Origin: Amycolatopsis roodepoortensis
GTDB lineage: Bacteria > Actinomycetota > Actinomycetes > Mycobacteriales > Pseudonocardiaceae
DNA length: 64,000 nucleotides
NCBI RefSeq assembly: GCF_014873915.1
Contig: NZ_JADBEJ010000001.1
Coordinates: forward strand, 1,054,001-1,118,000
Reading direction: 5' to 3'
This document shows positions 24,308 to 32,613 of this stretch, one piece after another. Numbering within the stretch: the first letter of the stretch is position 1; every line of letters begins with the position of its first letter. Under the pieces are notes generated by a model that made no database searches, was not told where the DNA came from, and worked only from the letters and a program-made list of their open reading frames with translations. The position numbers were made by a program, and so were the translations under genes.

Positions 24308-26650
24308 ATGCCCGGTTTCGGATACTTCGACAGGAGAACGGCTTTGCGGGGAGGCGCGGCCGCGGCCGCTTCGGTAGCGCTCACGACCGCGCTCGCGAGC
24401 CCTTCGTCAGCGCAGCCTGCGGCCTCGGGCACGTCGTCCATCGTGTCCGGCTATCGCGAGCTGCAGACCGGGATCGACCGGCCGTCGGCCGAACGCTCCG
24501 CCGCGCTGGCGAATCTCGACCGGGTCGCGAAGGCCTACCACGACAGCATGACGGTCGACGGCGGTCCACTGTGGAAGGACCTCCCGCTCGGCCCAGGTAG
24601 CGAGTTCACGACGTCGATGTACGCCCGGCTTCGCGCGATCGCGGTCAACTGGGGCACCCCCGGTGGCGCGCTGGCGGGCGATCCCGCCGTGCTAGCCCGG
24701 ATCAAGGGCGCGCTGGAACTGCTGTACACCAGCGATCAGTACAGCGAGAAGACCGCCGAGATCGGCAACTGGTACACCTACGAGATCGGTATCCCGCTCT
24801 ACCTGCTGCACATCCTCGCGACGGTCGCCGACAAACTCGCCAAGGACGAACTCGCCAAGTACCTCAAGCCGGTGCTGAAATTCTCCGGCGATCCGAACCG
24901 TCGCACCAACAACCCCAACGTCGTCGAGACCGGTGCCAACCGCGCGGACAAGTCGATGATCTCGATCGTCTCCGGTGCGATGCTCGGCGACGCCGACCGG
25001 ATCCGTCGCGGTGTCGGCGCGTTCACCGACGTCGAAGGCGGGGGAGCGGCGAGCGTCATCGCCAAACTCCACCGCGCGGCGGGTGACGGTTTCCACACCG
25101 ATGGCTCGTTTCTGCAGCACGACTCGGTGCCGTATCCCGGGCATTACGGGATCATCCTGCTCACCGCCGTCGCGTCCGCGATCCACGTCACCCAGGGCAC
25201 GGAGTTCGCACTGCCCGCCGACGTGCGCGATGCCGCGTACGCGTTGGTCGCCGACACGTTCGCGCCGTTCGTCCACGCGGGCGCGATGATGGAGTCGGTC
25301 CGCGGCCGGTTCCTTTCGCGGCAAGGGGAATCCGCGCACGACATCGGGCATCAGCTCACCGGCGCGGTGGTTCTGCTGGCGCGGTCGGCGAGTGGCCGGC
25401 GCAAGGACGAACTGGGCGGTCTCGCCGCGAAGTGGATCACCGAAGACACGTTCGCGCCGTACCTGAAGATCCCCGATCCCGAACGGTTCGCGCCGGGGCC
25501 GGACCTCGTCGGCATCCCCGGTATCGAGTTCGCGCAGGAGTTGCTGGCGACCGGGATCCGGCCGGCGCGGACGGTCGCGACGCATCGCGTGTTCGGCCAG
25601 CAGGACCGGATGGTGCACGTGACCGAAGGCTGGTCGGCCTCGCTCGGCGTCGCCTCGACCCGGATCTCGCGGTACGAGTCGATCAACTCGATGAACCTGC
25701 ACGGCTGGTACGTCGGTGACGGGTCGCTGTATCTGTTTCTGCCCAAGGCGAAGGGACATTTCACCGACGCCTACTGGCCGACGGTCGACCCGCTCTTGCT
25801 GCCGGGCACGACCACCAAGACCGGCCCGACGCCGAAACTGGAGTCGGTCCCGCTGACGAGCAAGGATCACTGCGGTGGGGTCCGCTGGGACGCGCGGCAT
25901 GGCGCGCACGCCCTGGACTTCATTTCCCAGGACGGCACGCTGACCGCGAAGAAGTCGTGGTTCTTCACACCCTCGGGCGTGCTGTGCCTCGGTGCCGGGA
26001 TCACCGACTCCTCCGGCGAGCGCGTCCGCACCACCATCGAGAACCGTAACCTCGGCGAGAACGGCTCCGGTGTCCTGCTCGCCGACGGTCATCTCGTCGG
26101 CGGCTCGGAGTCGTTGCGGCGCAAGCGATGGCTGCACCTGGAGAAGGTCGGCGGGTACGTCCTGCTCGACAACGCCGAGGTCACCGCGCTGCGCGAGGAC
26201 CGGACGGGCACCTGGCGCGACATCGACAAAGGCGCCAACACGAAGGGTACGACCGTGCCCTACACCCGGCGTTATCAGAAGCTGGTCATCGAACACGGCG
26301 CCAATCCCTCGAACGCGAGCTACGCGTACGCCGTCCTGCCCACCGCGTCGGTGCTGGAGACGATCGCCTCGGTCTGGTCGTGGCGCGTGCGGTCCAACAC
26401 CGCGACCGTGCAGGCCGTCCGGCTGTGGGACGCGACGCTGCTGGCGAACTTCTTCGCCGCCGGCTCGGTCGACGAGGTGTCGGCATCCGGTCCGGCGTCG
26501 ATGGCGCTCGGCCGGACCCGCGACGGCTGGAAGCTGGCCGTTTCGGACCCGACGCAGCGGCAGGAAGTCCTGCGCGTGACCGTGCGGCGCAAGACCGTCG
26601 AAGTACCGGTGAAGGACACCTTCGGCGCCACACAGATCGTCCGCGTTTAG
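24308..26650 (+). CDS. Tat-exported PL8-family polysaccharide lyase
   Basis: A 780-residue exported lyase. The start MPGFGYF has GGGAGG 7 bp upstream and leads into a twin-arginine signal (FDRRTALRGG, then an Ala-rich core). Family 8 features: alpha/alpha toroid with NWYTYEIGIPLYL, ETGANRADKS (N211), DGSFLQHDSVPYPGHYG (H271, Y280), ESVRGRFLSRQ, then NSMNLHGWYVGDGSLYLF and beta-sandwich domains. Asn, His, Tyr and Arg form the family's catalytic set. PL8 includes hyaluronate, chondroitin AC and xanthan lyases, which cut uronate linkages by beta-elimination. The precise substrate is not readable. It probably supplies oligosaccharides for the uronate operon just upstream, although lyase products carry unsaturated uronates. 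Confidence 0.9.
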   Translation: MPGFGYFDRRTALRGGAAAAASVALTTALASPSSAQPAASGTSSIVSGYRELQTGIDRPSAERSAALANLDRVAKAYHDSMTVDGGPLWKDLPLGPGSEFTTSMYARLRAIAVNWGTPGGALAGDPAVLARIKGALELLYTSDQYSEKTAEIGNWYTYEIGIPLYLLHILATVADKLAKDELAKYLKPVLKFSGDPNRRTNNPNVVETGANRADKSMISIVSGAMLGDADRIRRGVGAFTDVEGGGAASVIAKLHRAAGDGFHTDGSFLQHDSVPYPGHYGIILLTAVASAIHVTQGTEFALPADVRDAAYALVADTFAPFVHAGAMMESVRGRFLSRQGESAHDIGHQLTGAVVLLARSASGRRKDELGGLAAKWITEDTFAPYLKIPDPERFAPGPDLVGIPGIEFAQELLATGIRPARTVATHRVFGQQDRMVHVTEGWSASLGVASTRISRYESINSMNLHGWYVGDGSLYLFLPKAKGHFTDAYWPTVDPLLLPGTTTKTGPTPKLESVPLTSKDHCGGVRWDARHGAHALDFISQDGTLTAKKSWFFTPSGVLCLGAGITDSSGERVRTTIENRNLGENGSGVLLADGHLVGGSESLRRKRWLHLEKVGGYVLLDNAEVTALREDRTGTWRDIDKGANTKGTTVPYTRRYQKLVIEHGANPSNASYAYAVLPTASVLETIASVWSWRVRSNTATVQAVRLWDATLLANFFAAGSVDEVSASGPASMALGRTRDGWKLAVSDPTQRQEVLRVTVRRKTVEVPVKDTFGATQIVRV

Positions 26651-26680
26651 TCGACTGACTGCGGGGCCATTCAGGTCAGG
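26642..26680. repeat. Direct repeat, copy 1 (PL8 gene end plus downstream bases)
   Basis: A stretch beginning CGCGTTTAGTCGACTGACTG that contains the PL8 stop codon is repeated at 26881-26919, 239 bp further on, with only a few changes. Confidence 0.8.
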
Positions 26681-26760
26681 ACATTGTCGTAAAGGGAACT
26701 TTCACGCATCGGATGCGGTGAAGCTCCCTTCGCCCCTCCATGCTTGCTGCCAGCGGGCCG

Positions 26761-26815
26761 TGTCGCGAAAGCCACTTTCGGGACATCAGACGTCGCGAAA
26801 GTGGCTTTCGCGACA
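26761..26815. repeat. 55-bp palindromic element, copy B
   Basis: Arms 26761-26784 and 26792-26815, one mismatch, loop ATCAGAC. It is the reverse complement of the element at 11987-12041 apart from isolated changes; the loops are exact reverse complements. Confidence 0.85.
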
Positions 26816-26880
26816 CGCTCGGCCATGAGCACGCCATGAGCGGCGGTGGCCTCACCGTGAAGGGTCACGGACGACCGCGC

Positions 26881-26919
26881 CGCGTTTAGTCGACTGACTG
26901 CCGGGCCATTCAGGCCAGA
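26881..26919. repeat. Direct repeat, copy 2 (without the coding part of PL8)
   Basis: It repeats 26642-26680 including the TTTAG stop-codon context, but the DNA before it is unrelated to the PL8 gene. Its last part forms the left arm of the palindrome 26903-26937. Confidence 0.8.
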
Positions 26920-26937
26920 ATCTGGCCTGAATGGCCC
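26903..26937. terminator. 17-bp-arm palindrome upstream of the epoxide hydrolase gene
   Basis: Arms 26903-26919 and 26921-26937 (GGGCCATTCAGGCCAGA and its complement) are perfect with a single A between. It lies 13 bp before the ATG at 26951, so it may act as a terminator for upstream reading or as a control element in the leader. Confidence 0.6.
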
Positions 26938-26950
26938 CTACGGTCGCCTC

Positions 26951-28099
26951 ATGACCGACATCGAGCAGTTCCGCATCGACATCCCGCAGTCCGATCTGGA
27001 CGACCTGAACGACCGATTGGCCCGCACCCGCTGGCCGTCGGCGCTGCCCGGTGCCGAGTGGAGCAGGGGCGTTCCCGTCGCGTACCTCAAGGAGCTGGCC
27101 GAATACTGGCGAGACGGCTACGACTGGCGCGCGTACGAGAAGCGGCTCAACGACTTTCCGCAGTTCACCACCGAGATCGACGGACAGCGGATCCACTTCC
27201 TCCACGTCCGGTCGCCGGAACCGGACGCGATCCCGCTGATCATGACGCACAGCTGGCCGAATTCGATCGCCGAGTTCCTGAACGTCCTGGGGCCGCTCAC
27301 CGATCCGCGAGCCCACGGCCTCGATCCGTCGCGCGCCTTCCATGTCGTCGCGCCGTCCTTGCCGGGTTTCGGCTTCTCGCAGTTCCCGGAGCCGGCCGAC
27401 CAGCGCCCGTGGGACATCGCGCGAGTGGCGCGGATCTGGGCGGAGCTGATGAGCCGTCTCGGCTACGAACGCTATGGCGCGCACGGAAACGACGCCGGAG
27501 CGCTGGTGACACCCTGTCTCGCGGTGCACGCGCCCGACCACGTCATCGGCTCGCACATCACGTCCGGGCTCGGCGTGCCGACCGGCGATCCCGCCGAGTT
27601 CGAGGGGCTCACCGAACGGGATCAAGCGGAGCTCGCGGGGCTGCTGGAGCGTTTCGCGGGCGGCAGCGGATACGCGCCGTACCTGACGAACCGGCCGCAG
27701 ACGCTCAGTTTCGGCTTCCTCGATTCGCCGGTCGCGCAGCTGGCGTACCTGGTCGAACGGTTCAAGGAGTTCGACGGCTGGCCCGAGGGCTCGGCGCCTG
27801 CCGAGCCGATCGACCGCGACCTCCTGCTCACCAACGCGACCTTGTACTGGCTGACCGGGACCGGTGGCACCTCGCTGTGGCCGTACTACGAGGGAGCGGC
27901 GGCGATGCCGATCGACCAGACCGCGGTGCCGACCGGCGTGTCGCACGGCGGGCCGTCCGCGCTGTGCACGATCGCCACCCGCAAGAACGACATCGTGCGC
28001 TGGGCGGATCACGAAAGCCCCAGCCATATGGTCGCGATGGCCGTCCCGGACGACGTGGTGGCCGAGCTCCGGGAATTCTTCGGAAATCTCCGGAAGTGA
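26951..28099 (+). CDS. Epoxide hydrolase (microsomal type, EHN domain)
   Basis: A 382-residue alpha/beta hydrolase with the epoxide-hydrolase N-terminal region ([19 protein letters not shown], then [23 protein letters not shown]). The oxyanion-type motif is [11 protein letters not shown] in place of HGWPGS, the nucleophile aspartate is in [10 protein letters not shown], a ring-opening tyrosine is likely in WPYYEGAAA, and the histidine is in [14 protein letters not shown]. These enzymes add water to epoxides. No signal peptide is visible. It stands alone after a palindrome and is followed by a second alpha/beta hydrolase gene 70 bp on. Confidence 0.85.
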   Translation: MTDIEQFRIDIPQSDLDDLNDRLARTRWPSALPGAEWSRGVPVAYLKELAEYWRDGYDWRAYEKRLNDFPQFTTEIDGQRIHFLHVRSPEPDAIPLIMTHSWPNSIAEFLNVLGPLTDPRAHGLDPSRAFHVVAPSLPGFGFSQFPEPADQRPWDIARVARIWAELMSRLGYERYGAHGNDAGALVTPCLAVHAPDHVIGSHITSGLGVPTGDPAEFEGLTERDQAELAGLLERFAGGSGYAPYLTNRPQTLSFGFLDSPVAQLAYLVERFKEFDGWPEGSAPAEPIDRDLLLTNATLYWLTGTGGTSLWPYYEGAAAMPIDQTAVPTGVSHGGPSALCTIATRKNDIVRWADHESPSHMVAMAVPDDVVAELREFFGNLRK

Positions 28100-28169
28100 T
28101 GTCGAGCGGTGGTCGTCGGCTCCGACCCAGGGACGAAGCTAAAGTGCGAAAGACCCCTTGGAGGACCTG

Positions 28170-28967
28170 ATGACCACCTCGTTCGAGACCGTCACCTCGG
28201 CCGACGGCACCTCGATCGCCTTCGATCGCACCGGGCAGGGCGCGCCGGTGATCCTGGTCGGCGGCGCGTTCAACGACCGGACGACCGTCGCCGGCCTGGC
28301 CGCGACGCTGGCCCCGCACTTCAGCGTGATCGCCTACGACCGGCGCGGACGCGGTGACAGCGGCGCGGGCGCGGTCTATTCGGTGGAGCGCGAGGTCGAG
28401 GATCTCGCCGCGCTGGTCGAGCACGTGGGTGGTTCGGCGGCGGTGTTCGGGCACTCGTCAGGCGCGGTGCTGGGCCTGGAGGCCGCCGCGAGAGGCGTCG
28501 CCATGACCAGCCTCGCCGTGTATGAGCCGCCGTATGTCGTCGACGACAGCCGTACGCGGCCCGCGGCCGACCTTTTCGACCGCGTCCGGGCGTTGATCGC
28601 CGACGGCGACCGCGACGGCGCGGCCGAACTGTTCCTGGTCGAGGGGACAGCCACCCCGGCCGAGGTCGTGAAGGGGATGCGGGACGACGCGATCTGGGCG
28701 TGGTTCACCGGCCTCGCCCACACCCTGCCGTACGACCTCGCGCTCTGCGGTCCCGGCAACGTGCTGCCCGCGGACCGGCTGGCCAAGATCGTGGTCCCCA
28801 CGCTCGTCCTCGACGGCGGGGAGAGCGACGCCTGGATGCGGGCGGGCACCCGCGCGGTCGCCGACACGGTCCCCGGCGCCCGCTACGCCACCGTCGAGGG
28901 GCAGGACCACGGCGTCCTCCGCCAGCCGGACACCTTGCGCGATCTGCTCACCGGGTTCCTCAGGTGA
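28170..28967 (+). CDS. Alpha/beta hydrolase
   Basis: A 265-residue alpha/beta hydrolase. It has VILVGGAFNDRTT, YDRRGRGDSG, the nucleophile elbow GHSSGAVLGLEAA (serine), the acid in VLDGGESDAWM and the histidine in EGQDHGVLRQP. Substrate is unknown; the closest general type is small esterases/lipases. The ATG at 28170 is preceded by GGAGG at 28160-28164; the TTG four codons upstream lies within that site and is unlikely. Its 3' end overlaps the convergent regulator gene by 8 bp. Confidence 0.85.
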   Translation: MTTSFETVTSADGTSIAFDRTGQGAPVILVGGAFNDRTTVAGLAATLAPHFSVIAYDRRGRGDSGAGAVYSVEREVEDLAALVEHVGGSAAVFGHSSGAVLGLEAAARGVAMTSLAVYEPPYVVDDSRTRPAADLFDRVRALIADGDRDGAAELFLVEGTATPAEVVKGMRDDAIWAWFTGLAHTLPYDLALCGPGNVLPADRLAKIVVPTLVLDGGESDAWMRAGTRAVADTVPGARYATVEGQDHGVLRQPDTLRDLLTGFLR

Positions 28968-31665
28968 CGACCTTCAGCGGTTCGGGGGACAGGCCCATCG
29001 CCGCGTAGTGGTCGCGTGCGGCGCGGGTCTGTCCCAGCCCGGCCAGCGCCCGGGCCTCCTGCAGCCGGTAACCGATCCGCCTCGCCGTTTCCAGCGCGAG
29101 CCGGTGCCGTCCGAGGCCCGTCGTCGTCTCGCCGAGGGCGAGACAGGCGGTGCCCAGGCTGTTCGCCGCCATGGACAGCAGCAGCGGATGGTTGAGCCGG
29201 GTGAGGATCGCGCACGCGCGCTCGGCTTGAGCGCGCGCGTCGCCCGGCCGGTGGGCGAGCAGCAGGGCTTCGGCGAGGTCGATCCGGCTCCATGCCTCGC
29301 CGAACAGGTAGCCGAGTTCGCACGAAGCGGCGATCGAACGCTCGATGGTCTCGAAGGCTTCCTCGAAGTGGCCGAGCCGGGCGAGGACGAGACCGAGCTG
29401 GGCCGAACTCAGAATCATGCCGCGGTCGTCTTCGCGCAGCGCCACCGACCGCCGGGCCGATTCGAGCGCGTCGTCGAGGTCGCCGAGGACCTCCTGCGTG
29501 TTGCTGAGGTTGGTCCACAGCGTCGCGGCGGCGTCGGTACCGCCGTCCGCGACGGCCAGGCCGTCCCGATAGAACCGGATCGCTTCGGCGTAACGGCCGA
29601 GCATGCTGTGCAGGGCGCCCGCCCGGGACAGCGCGATCGCTTCGGCCGCCCGATCGCCGGATCTCCGGACGACGTCGAGCCGCTCCATGGCGCAGTCCAT
29701 TCCCTCGGTGAGCCGCCCGTTCTCCCAGAACGCCAGGGTGAGACCCGCCAGGCTCAGCTGGATCGCGTGCGGATCCCCGATCCGGCGGGCGGCGGCGACC
29801 CCGGTCCGCGCCACGGCGAGCAACTCGTCGAGATACCCGTTCTCCCGGAGGTGTTCGGTGGTGTCCTCGGCGATCCGCCAGGCGTACTCGTCGAGGCCGG
29901 CGTCGAACGCGTGGCGCGTCACCGCGACCAGGTTCGCCCGTTCCCCGCGGTACCAGCCGGGGCCGCCGCCGTCGCGGTAGTGATCGAGCAGCCTGGTCAT
30001 CGCCGGACCCGATTCCTCGTCGCGCGCGACGCTGCGGGCGTGCTCCGCGATCAGGTCGTGGAACGCGTAGCGGCCCAGCGCGGGCTGCCTGAGCAGATGC
30101 GCGTCGAGCAGGTCCTCCAGCAGGCCTTCGGCCTCGGGTTCGCCGACACCGGCCAGCGCGGCCGCCGCGGGCACCCCGATGTCGGTGCCGGGATTCCGCC
30201 CCAGCAAACGGAACATCCGCTGCTGTGCGGAGTCGAGCTCCCGATAGGACAGTGCGAAGGCCGCGGCCACGTCGCGTCCCGCGACCTTCAGCTCGGCCAG
30301 CCTGTCGTGTTCGGAACCCAGCCGTTCGGCCAGGGTCGACACGGTCCACTGTGGACGATTCTGGAGCCGTGCCGCGGCGATCCGGATCGCCAGCGGCAGA
30401 TTCCCGCACAACGCGGCCACACCCGCATCGGGTCGTCCGGACGCGGCCGCGAACAGAGCACCCGCCTGTTCGTCGGGCAGGACCTCGAGACTGATCGACG
30501 CGGCGCCGTCCACGGCGGCGAGGCGGCGCCTGCCGGTGACCACGAGCGCGACCGTGGCGGAACCCGGCAGCAACGGCCTCAGCTGTTCGGCGCTCGCGGC
30601 GTTGTCGAGCACCACGAGCAGTGACCGCCCCGCCGTTCTGGCGCGCCAGAGCTCGGCCCGGCGGTCCACACCGCCGGGGAGCCTGCTCGCCGGAACGTCC
30701 AGCTGGCCGAGCAGCGCTTCGAGCGCGGCCTCGGGTGAAAGCGGTTCGCGGGCGGGGGAATGCCCGTGCAGATCCACGAACAGCTGCCCGTCGGGGAAGT
30801 CGGCGGCGAGCCGGTGCGCGACATGGACGGCGAGCGCGGTCTTGCCGACACCGGCCATCCCGTCGACGGCCACCGGGCGGCCGAGGCGGAGGGCGTCGAG
30901 CAGTTGGCCGATCTCGGCTTCCCTGCCGGTGAAATCCGGGACGTCGTAAGGGAGGAAGCAGCGGGTCTTGCCGTATTCCGGCTCGTCGCGGAGGATCCGC
31001 TCGTAGAGCTCGCGGAGCTTCGGCCCGGGTTCGATCCCGAGTTCCTCCACCAGCCGCGTCCGTGCCTGCCGGTAGACGTTCAGCGCGTCGGCCTGCCTGC
31101 CCTGCTGATGCAGTGCGCGCATGAGCAACCCGGCGAACGGTTCCCGGAGCGGATGTTCGGCGACCAGCGCCGTCAGCTCCGCGACGGTGTCCTCCCCGGC
31201 GGAGATCTCCTCGTCGAGGCAGCGCTCTACAATGGACAGACGGCGCTCGTCGAGCTCTTCGGCCTCGCCACGCAGCACCATACTGTCCACACCGGACAGA
31301 GCGGGGCCGCGCCAGCACGCGAGTGCTTCGCGGAACTCGCCTCGCGAGACGTGCTCCTCGAACGTGCGCAGGTCGAAGGCGCGCGGACGCAGGACGAAAC
31401 CCGGCCCCTCGGCGGTCAGGACGTCATCGGCGGCGCCCTCGGCGACGAGTGCGCGTTTCAGCGCGGTGGTGAGATTGCGGATCTGCCGGGTGGCGGTGGC
31501 GGGCGGGTCCTCGTCCCAGACGACGTCCACCAGCCGCGAGACCGAGACGACGCGATCGGCGCCGAGCAGCAGCGCGGCCAGGATCCGCTCCTGCCGTGAG
31601 CCCGCCAGCTTCAGCGCCCGCGCGCCGCTGCGGCACTGCACCGGACCCAGAATCCGAAACTCCAT
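28960..31665 (-). CDS. AfsR/SARP-family regulator (winged helix - BTAD - NB-ARC - TPR)
   Basis: A 901-residue regulator. Residues 1-95 are an OmpR-like winged helix (MEFRILGPVQ, VSVSRLVDVVWDEDPPATATRQIRNLTTALKRAL). About 100-245 is the BTAD domain (PLREPFAGLLMRALHQQGRQADALNVYRQARTRLVEELGIEPGPKLRELYERIL). From about 260 an NB-ARC ATPase follows with Walker A in VDGMAGVGKTALAVHVAHRL and the kinase-2-type LLVVLDN; the C-terminal third is TPR-like. SARPs of this form activate genes by binding heptameric direct repeats. The start has GGGAGGGGG upstream. The divergent gene at 31789 is preceded by such a repeat and is a likely target. No antibiotic cluster adjoins it. Confidence 0.9.
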   Translation of the reverse strand: MEFRILGPVQCRSGARALKLAGSRQERILAALLLGADRVVSVSRLVDVVWDEDPPATATRQIRNLTTALKRALVAEGAADDVLTAEGPGFVLRPRAFDLRTFEEHVSRGEFREALACWRGPALSGVDSMVLRGEAEELDERRLSIVERCLDEEISAGEDTVAELTALVAEHPLREPFAGLLMRALHQQGRQADALNVYRQARTRLVEELGIEPGPKLRELYERILRDEPEYGKTRCFLPYDVPDFTGREAEIGQLLDALRLGRPVAVDGMAGVGKTALAVHVAHRLAADFPDGQLFVDLHGHSPAREPLSPEAALEALLGQLDVPASRLPGGVDRRAELWRARTAGRSLLVVLDNAASAEQLRPLLPGSATVALVVTGRRRLAAVDGAASISLEVLPDEQAGALFAAASGRPDAGVAALCGNLPLAIRIAAARLQNRPQWTVSTLAERLGSEHDRLAELKVAGRDVAAAFALSYRELDSAQQRMFRLLGRNPGTDIGVPAAAALAGVGEPEAEGLLEDLLDAHLLRQPALGRYAFHDLIAEHARSVARDEESGPAMTRLLDHYRDGGGPGWYRGERANLVAVTRHAFDAGLDEYAWRIAEDTTEHLRENGYLDELLAVARTGVAAARRIGDPHAIQLSLAGLTLAFWENGRLTEGMDCAMERLDVVRRSGDRAAEAIALSRAGALHSMLGRYAEAIRFYRDGLAVADGGTDAAATLWTNLSNTQEVLGDLDDALESARRSVALREDDRGMILSSAQLGLVLARLGHFEEAFETIERSIAASCELGYLFGEAWSRIDLAEALLLAHRPGDARAQAERACAILTRLNHPLLLSMAANSLGTACLALGETTTGLGRHRLALETARRIGYRLQEARALAGLGQTRAARDHYAAMGLSPEPLKVVT

Positions 31666-31716
31666 CGCACCCCCTCCCGCGAGGTTAACCGGCGGTCCGC
31701 CCGCGCCGGTGCGGAA

Positions 31717-31734
31717 GTGATGCAGCTGTGATGC
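31717..31734 (+). promoter_or_regulatory. Candidate SARP operator: GTGATGC heptamer repeated at 11-bp period
   Basis: GTGATGC at 31717-31723 and again at 31728-31734, separated by AGCT, between the divergent SARP-type regulator and the secreted-protein gene. Two 7-bp direct repeats at 11-bp period is the known layout of SARP binding sites. A weaker third copy (CCGGTGC, 4 of 7) lies 11 bp before. Confidence 0.5.
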
Positions 31735-31788
31735 GCCGTCCGGCGAACCTGCGGGGGACGGAATACGGGACGTGATGAGGAGAATCCC

Positions 31789-32277
31789 ATGCGCAAGCGG
31801 TATTACGCGGCGTTGGCCGGGGTGGTCGTGGCGGCGGCTGGAATCGCCGTGCCCGCCGCGGCGGCGGCCAGTGACCAGCGGGCGGAGACGGAGCGGCAGG
31901 CCTGCCAGCGCGCGTTCGACCGCGCGGTCTGGGAGGACATGGACAGCTTCAACAAACGTGACGCGGCCCGCTACCGGGCGATCATCCACAAGAACATGGT
32001 GACCATCGGCCGCAAGGGCCAGACGATCATCGGCTACGACGCCAATGTCGACCCGGTGATCGACGTGCAGTTCAAGCTGCCGTACGAGTGGAGCATGCCG
32101 TGGACGGTGACGCACACCGTCGTCGAGGACTGCAAGATGGGCTTCGCGATCCTCGACGCCTACTACAAGGCTCCGTCGCAGAACATCGACCGGCACTACA
32201 CGATCAGCCTGACGCTGGTGCGTGAGCACGGCAAGTGGCAGGTCATCAAGGACACGGTGACCGACGTGCTGCCCTGA
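31789..32277 (+). CDS. Small secreted NTF2-like (SnoaL-type) protein
   Basis: A 162-residue protein with a Sec signal (MRKRYYAALAGVVVAAAGIAVPAAAAAS, cleavage near residue 28). The mature part resembles the NTF2/SnoaL fold: RAFDRAVWEDMDSFNKRDAARYRAIIHKNMVTIGRKGQTIIGYDAN at the start and a final strand pair ISLTLVREHGKWQVIKDTV. Two cysteines remain in the mature protein (one near 40, one in VEDCKM) and could form a disulfide. Function is unknown. The start has ATGAGGAG 8 bp upstream. It is divergent from the SARP regulator. Confidence 0.75.
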   Translation: MRKRYYAALAGVVVAAAGIAVPAAAAASDQRAETERQACQRAFDRAVWEDMDSFNKRDAARYRAIIHKNMVTIGRKGQTIIGYDANVDPVIDVQFKLPYEWSMPWTVTHTVVEDCKMGFAILDAYYKAPSQNIDRHYTISLTLVREHGKWQVIKDTVTDVLP

Positions 32278-32613
32278 GGGGGTCGTGAGTGGTGATGACG
32301 CCCTTCGTCATCACCACTCACGGGGGTGCGGCGGGCTGACGGTGAACGTTCGATCACCACGTGTAGAGTTCATGGTCCTTCCGAGCGTCCCGATTCCGGA
32401 GAGGGTTCTGTGAGAATGCCGCTCGATACACGGACAGTTCCACGCGACGGAAAGCACCGAGGCGCGGCTTTCCGCTTACGTTCTGTCCGGTGCCGGACAT
32501 TCGCCGGTCTTACAACGCAACGCGTATGGCCGAGGGACAAGACGGGAGTCGCAGTACCGTAGGGTGACCACCCGATTGGATGATCGGTGAACCGTGAGTA
32601 CGGTTAGAGAATC
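32278..32613. other. 336-bp gene-free interval
   Basis: Between the secreted-protein stop and the PAS-GGDEF gene. It holds a hairpin (32284-32322) near its start. The rest contains only short frames with no recognisable protein and atypical composition for this genome. The GGDEF gene's promoter must lie in the last part; I could not define it. Confidence 0.6.
32284..32322 (+). terminator. 17-bp perfect hairpin terminator (CGTGAGTGGT family)
   Basis: CGTGAGTGGTGATGACG at 32284-32300 pairs perfectly with 32306-32322 around CCCTT. It starts 7 bp after the stop codon of the secreted-protein gene. The outer stem matches the hairpins at 24206 and 11856, while the inner stem differs with compensatory changes. 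Confidence 0.8.

Larger units (their letters stand above)
26651..26950. other. 300-bp gene-free interval with repeats
   Basis: No coding frame here is convincing. Contents in order: an imperfect hairpin at about 26692-26730 (stem around AAGGGAACTTTC / GAAGCTCCCTT), the 55-bp palindromic element copy B at 26761-26815, the second copy of the PL8 gene-end repeat at 26881-26919, and a 17-bp-arm palindrome at 26903-26937 just before the epoxide hydrolase start. Confidence 0.75.

Noticed and set aside
28158-28169. TTG start for the alpha/beta hydrolase
   Set aside because: The TTG overlaps the GGAGG ribosome site that serves the ATG at 28170.
32326-32562. 78-codon forward frame in the interval before the PAS-GGDEF gene
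   Set aside because: No ribosome site, no recognisable protein features, and composition unlike neighbouring genes.
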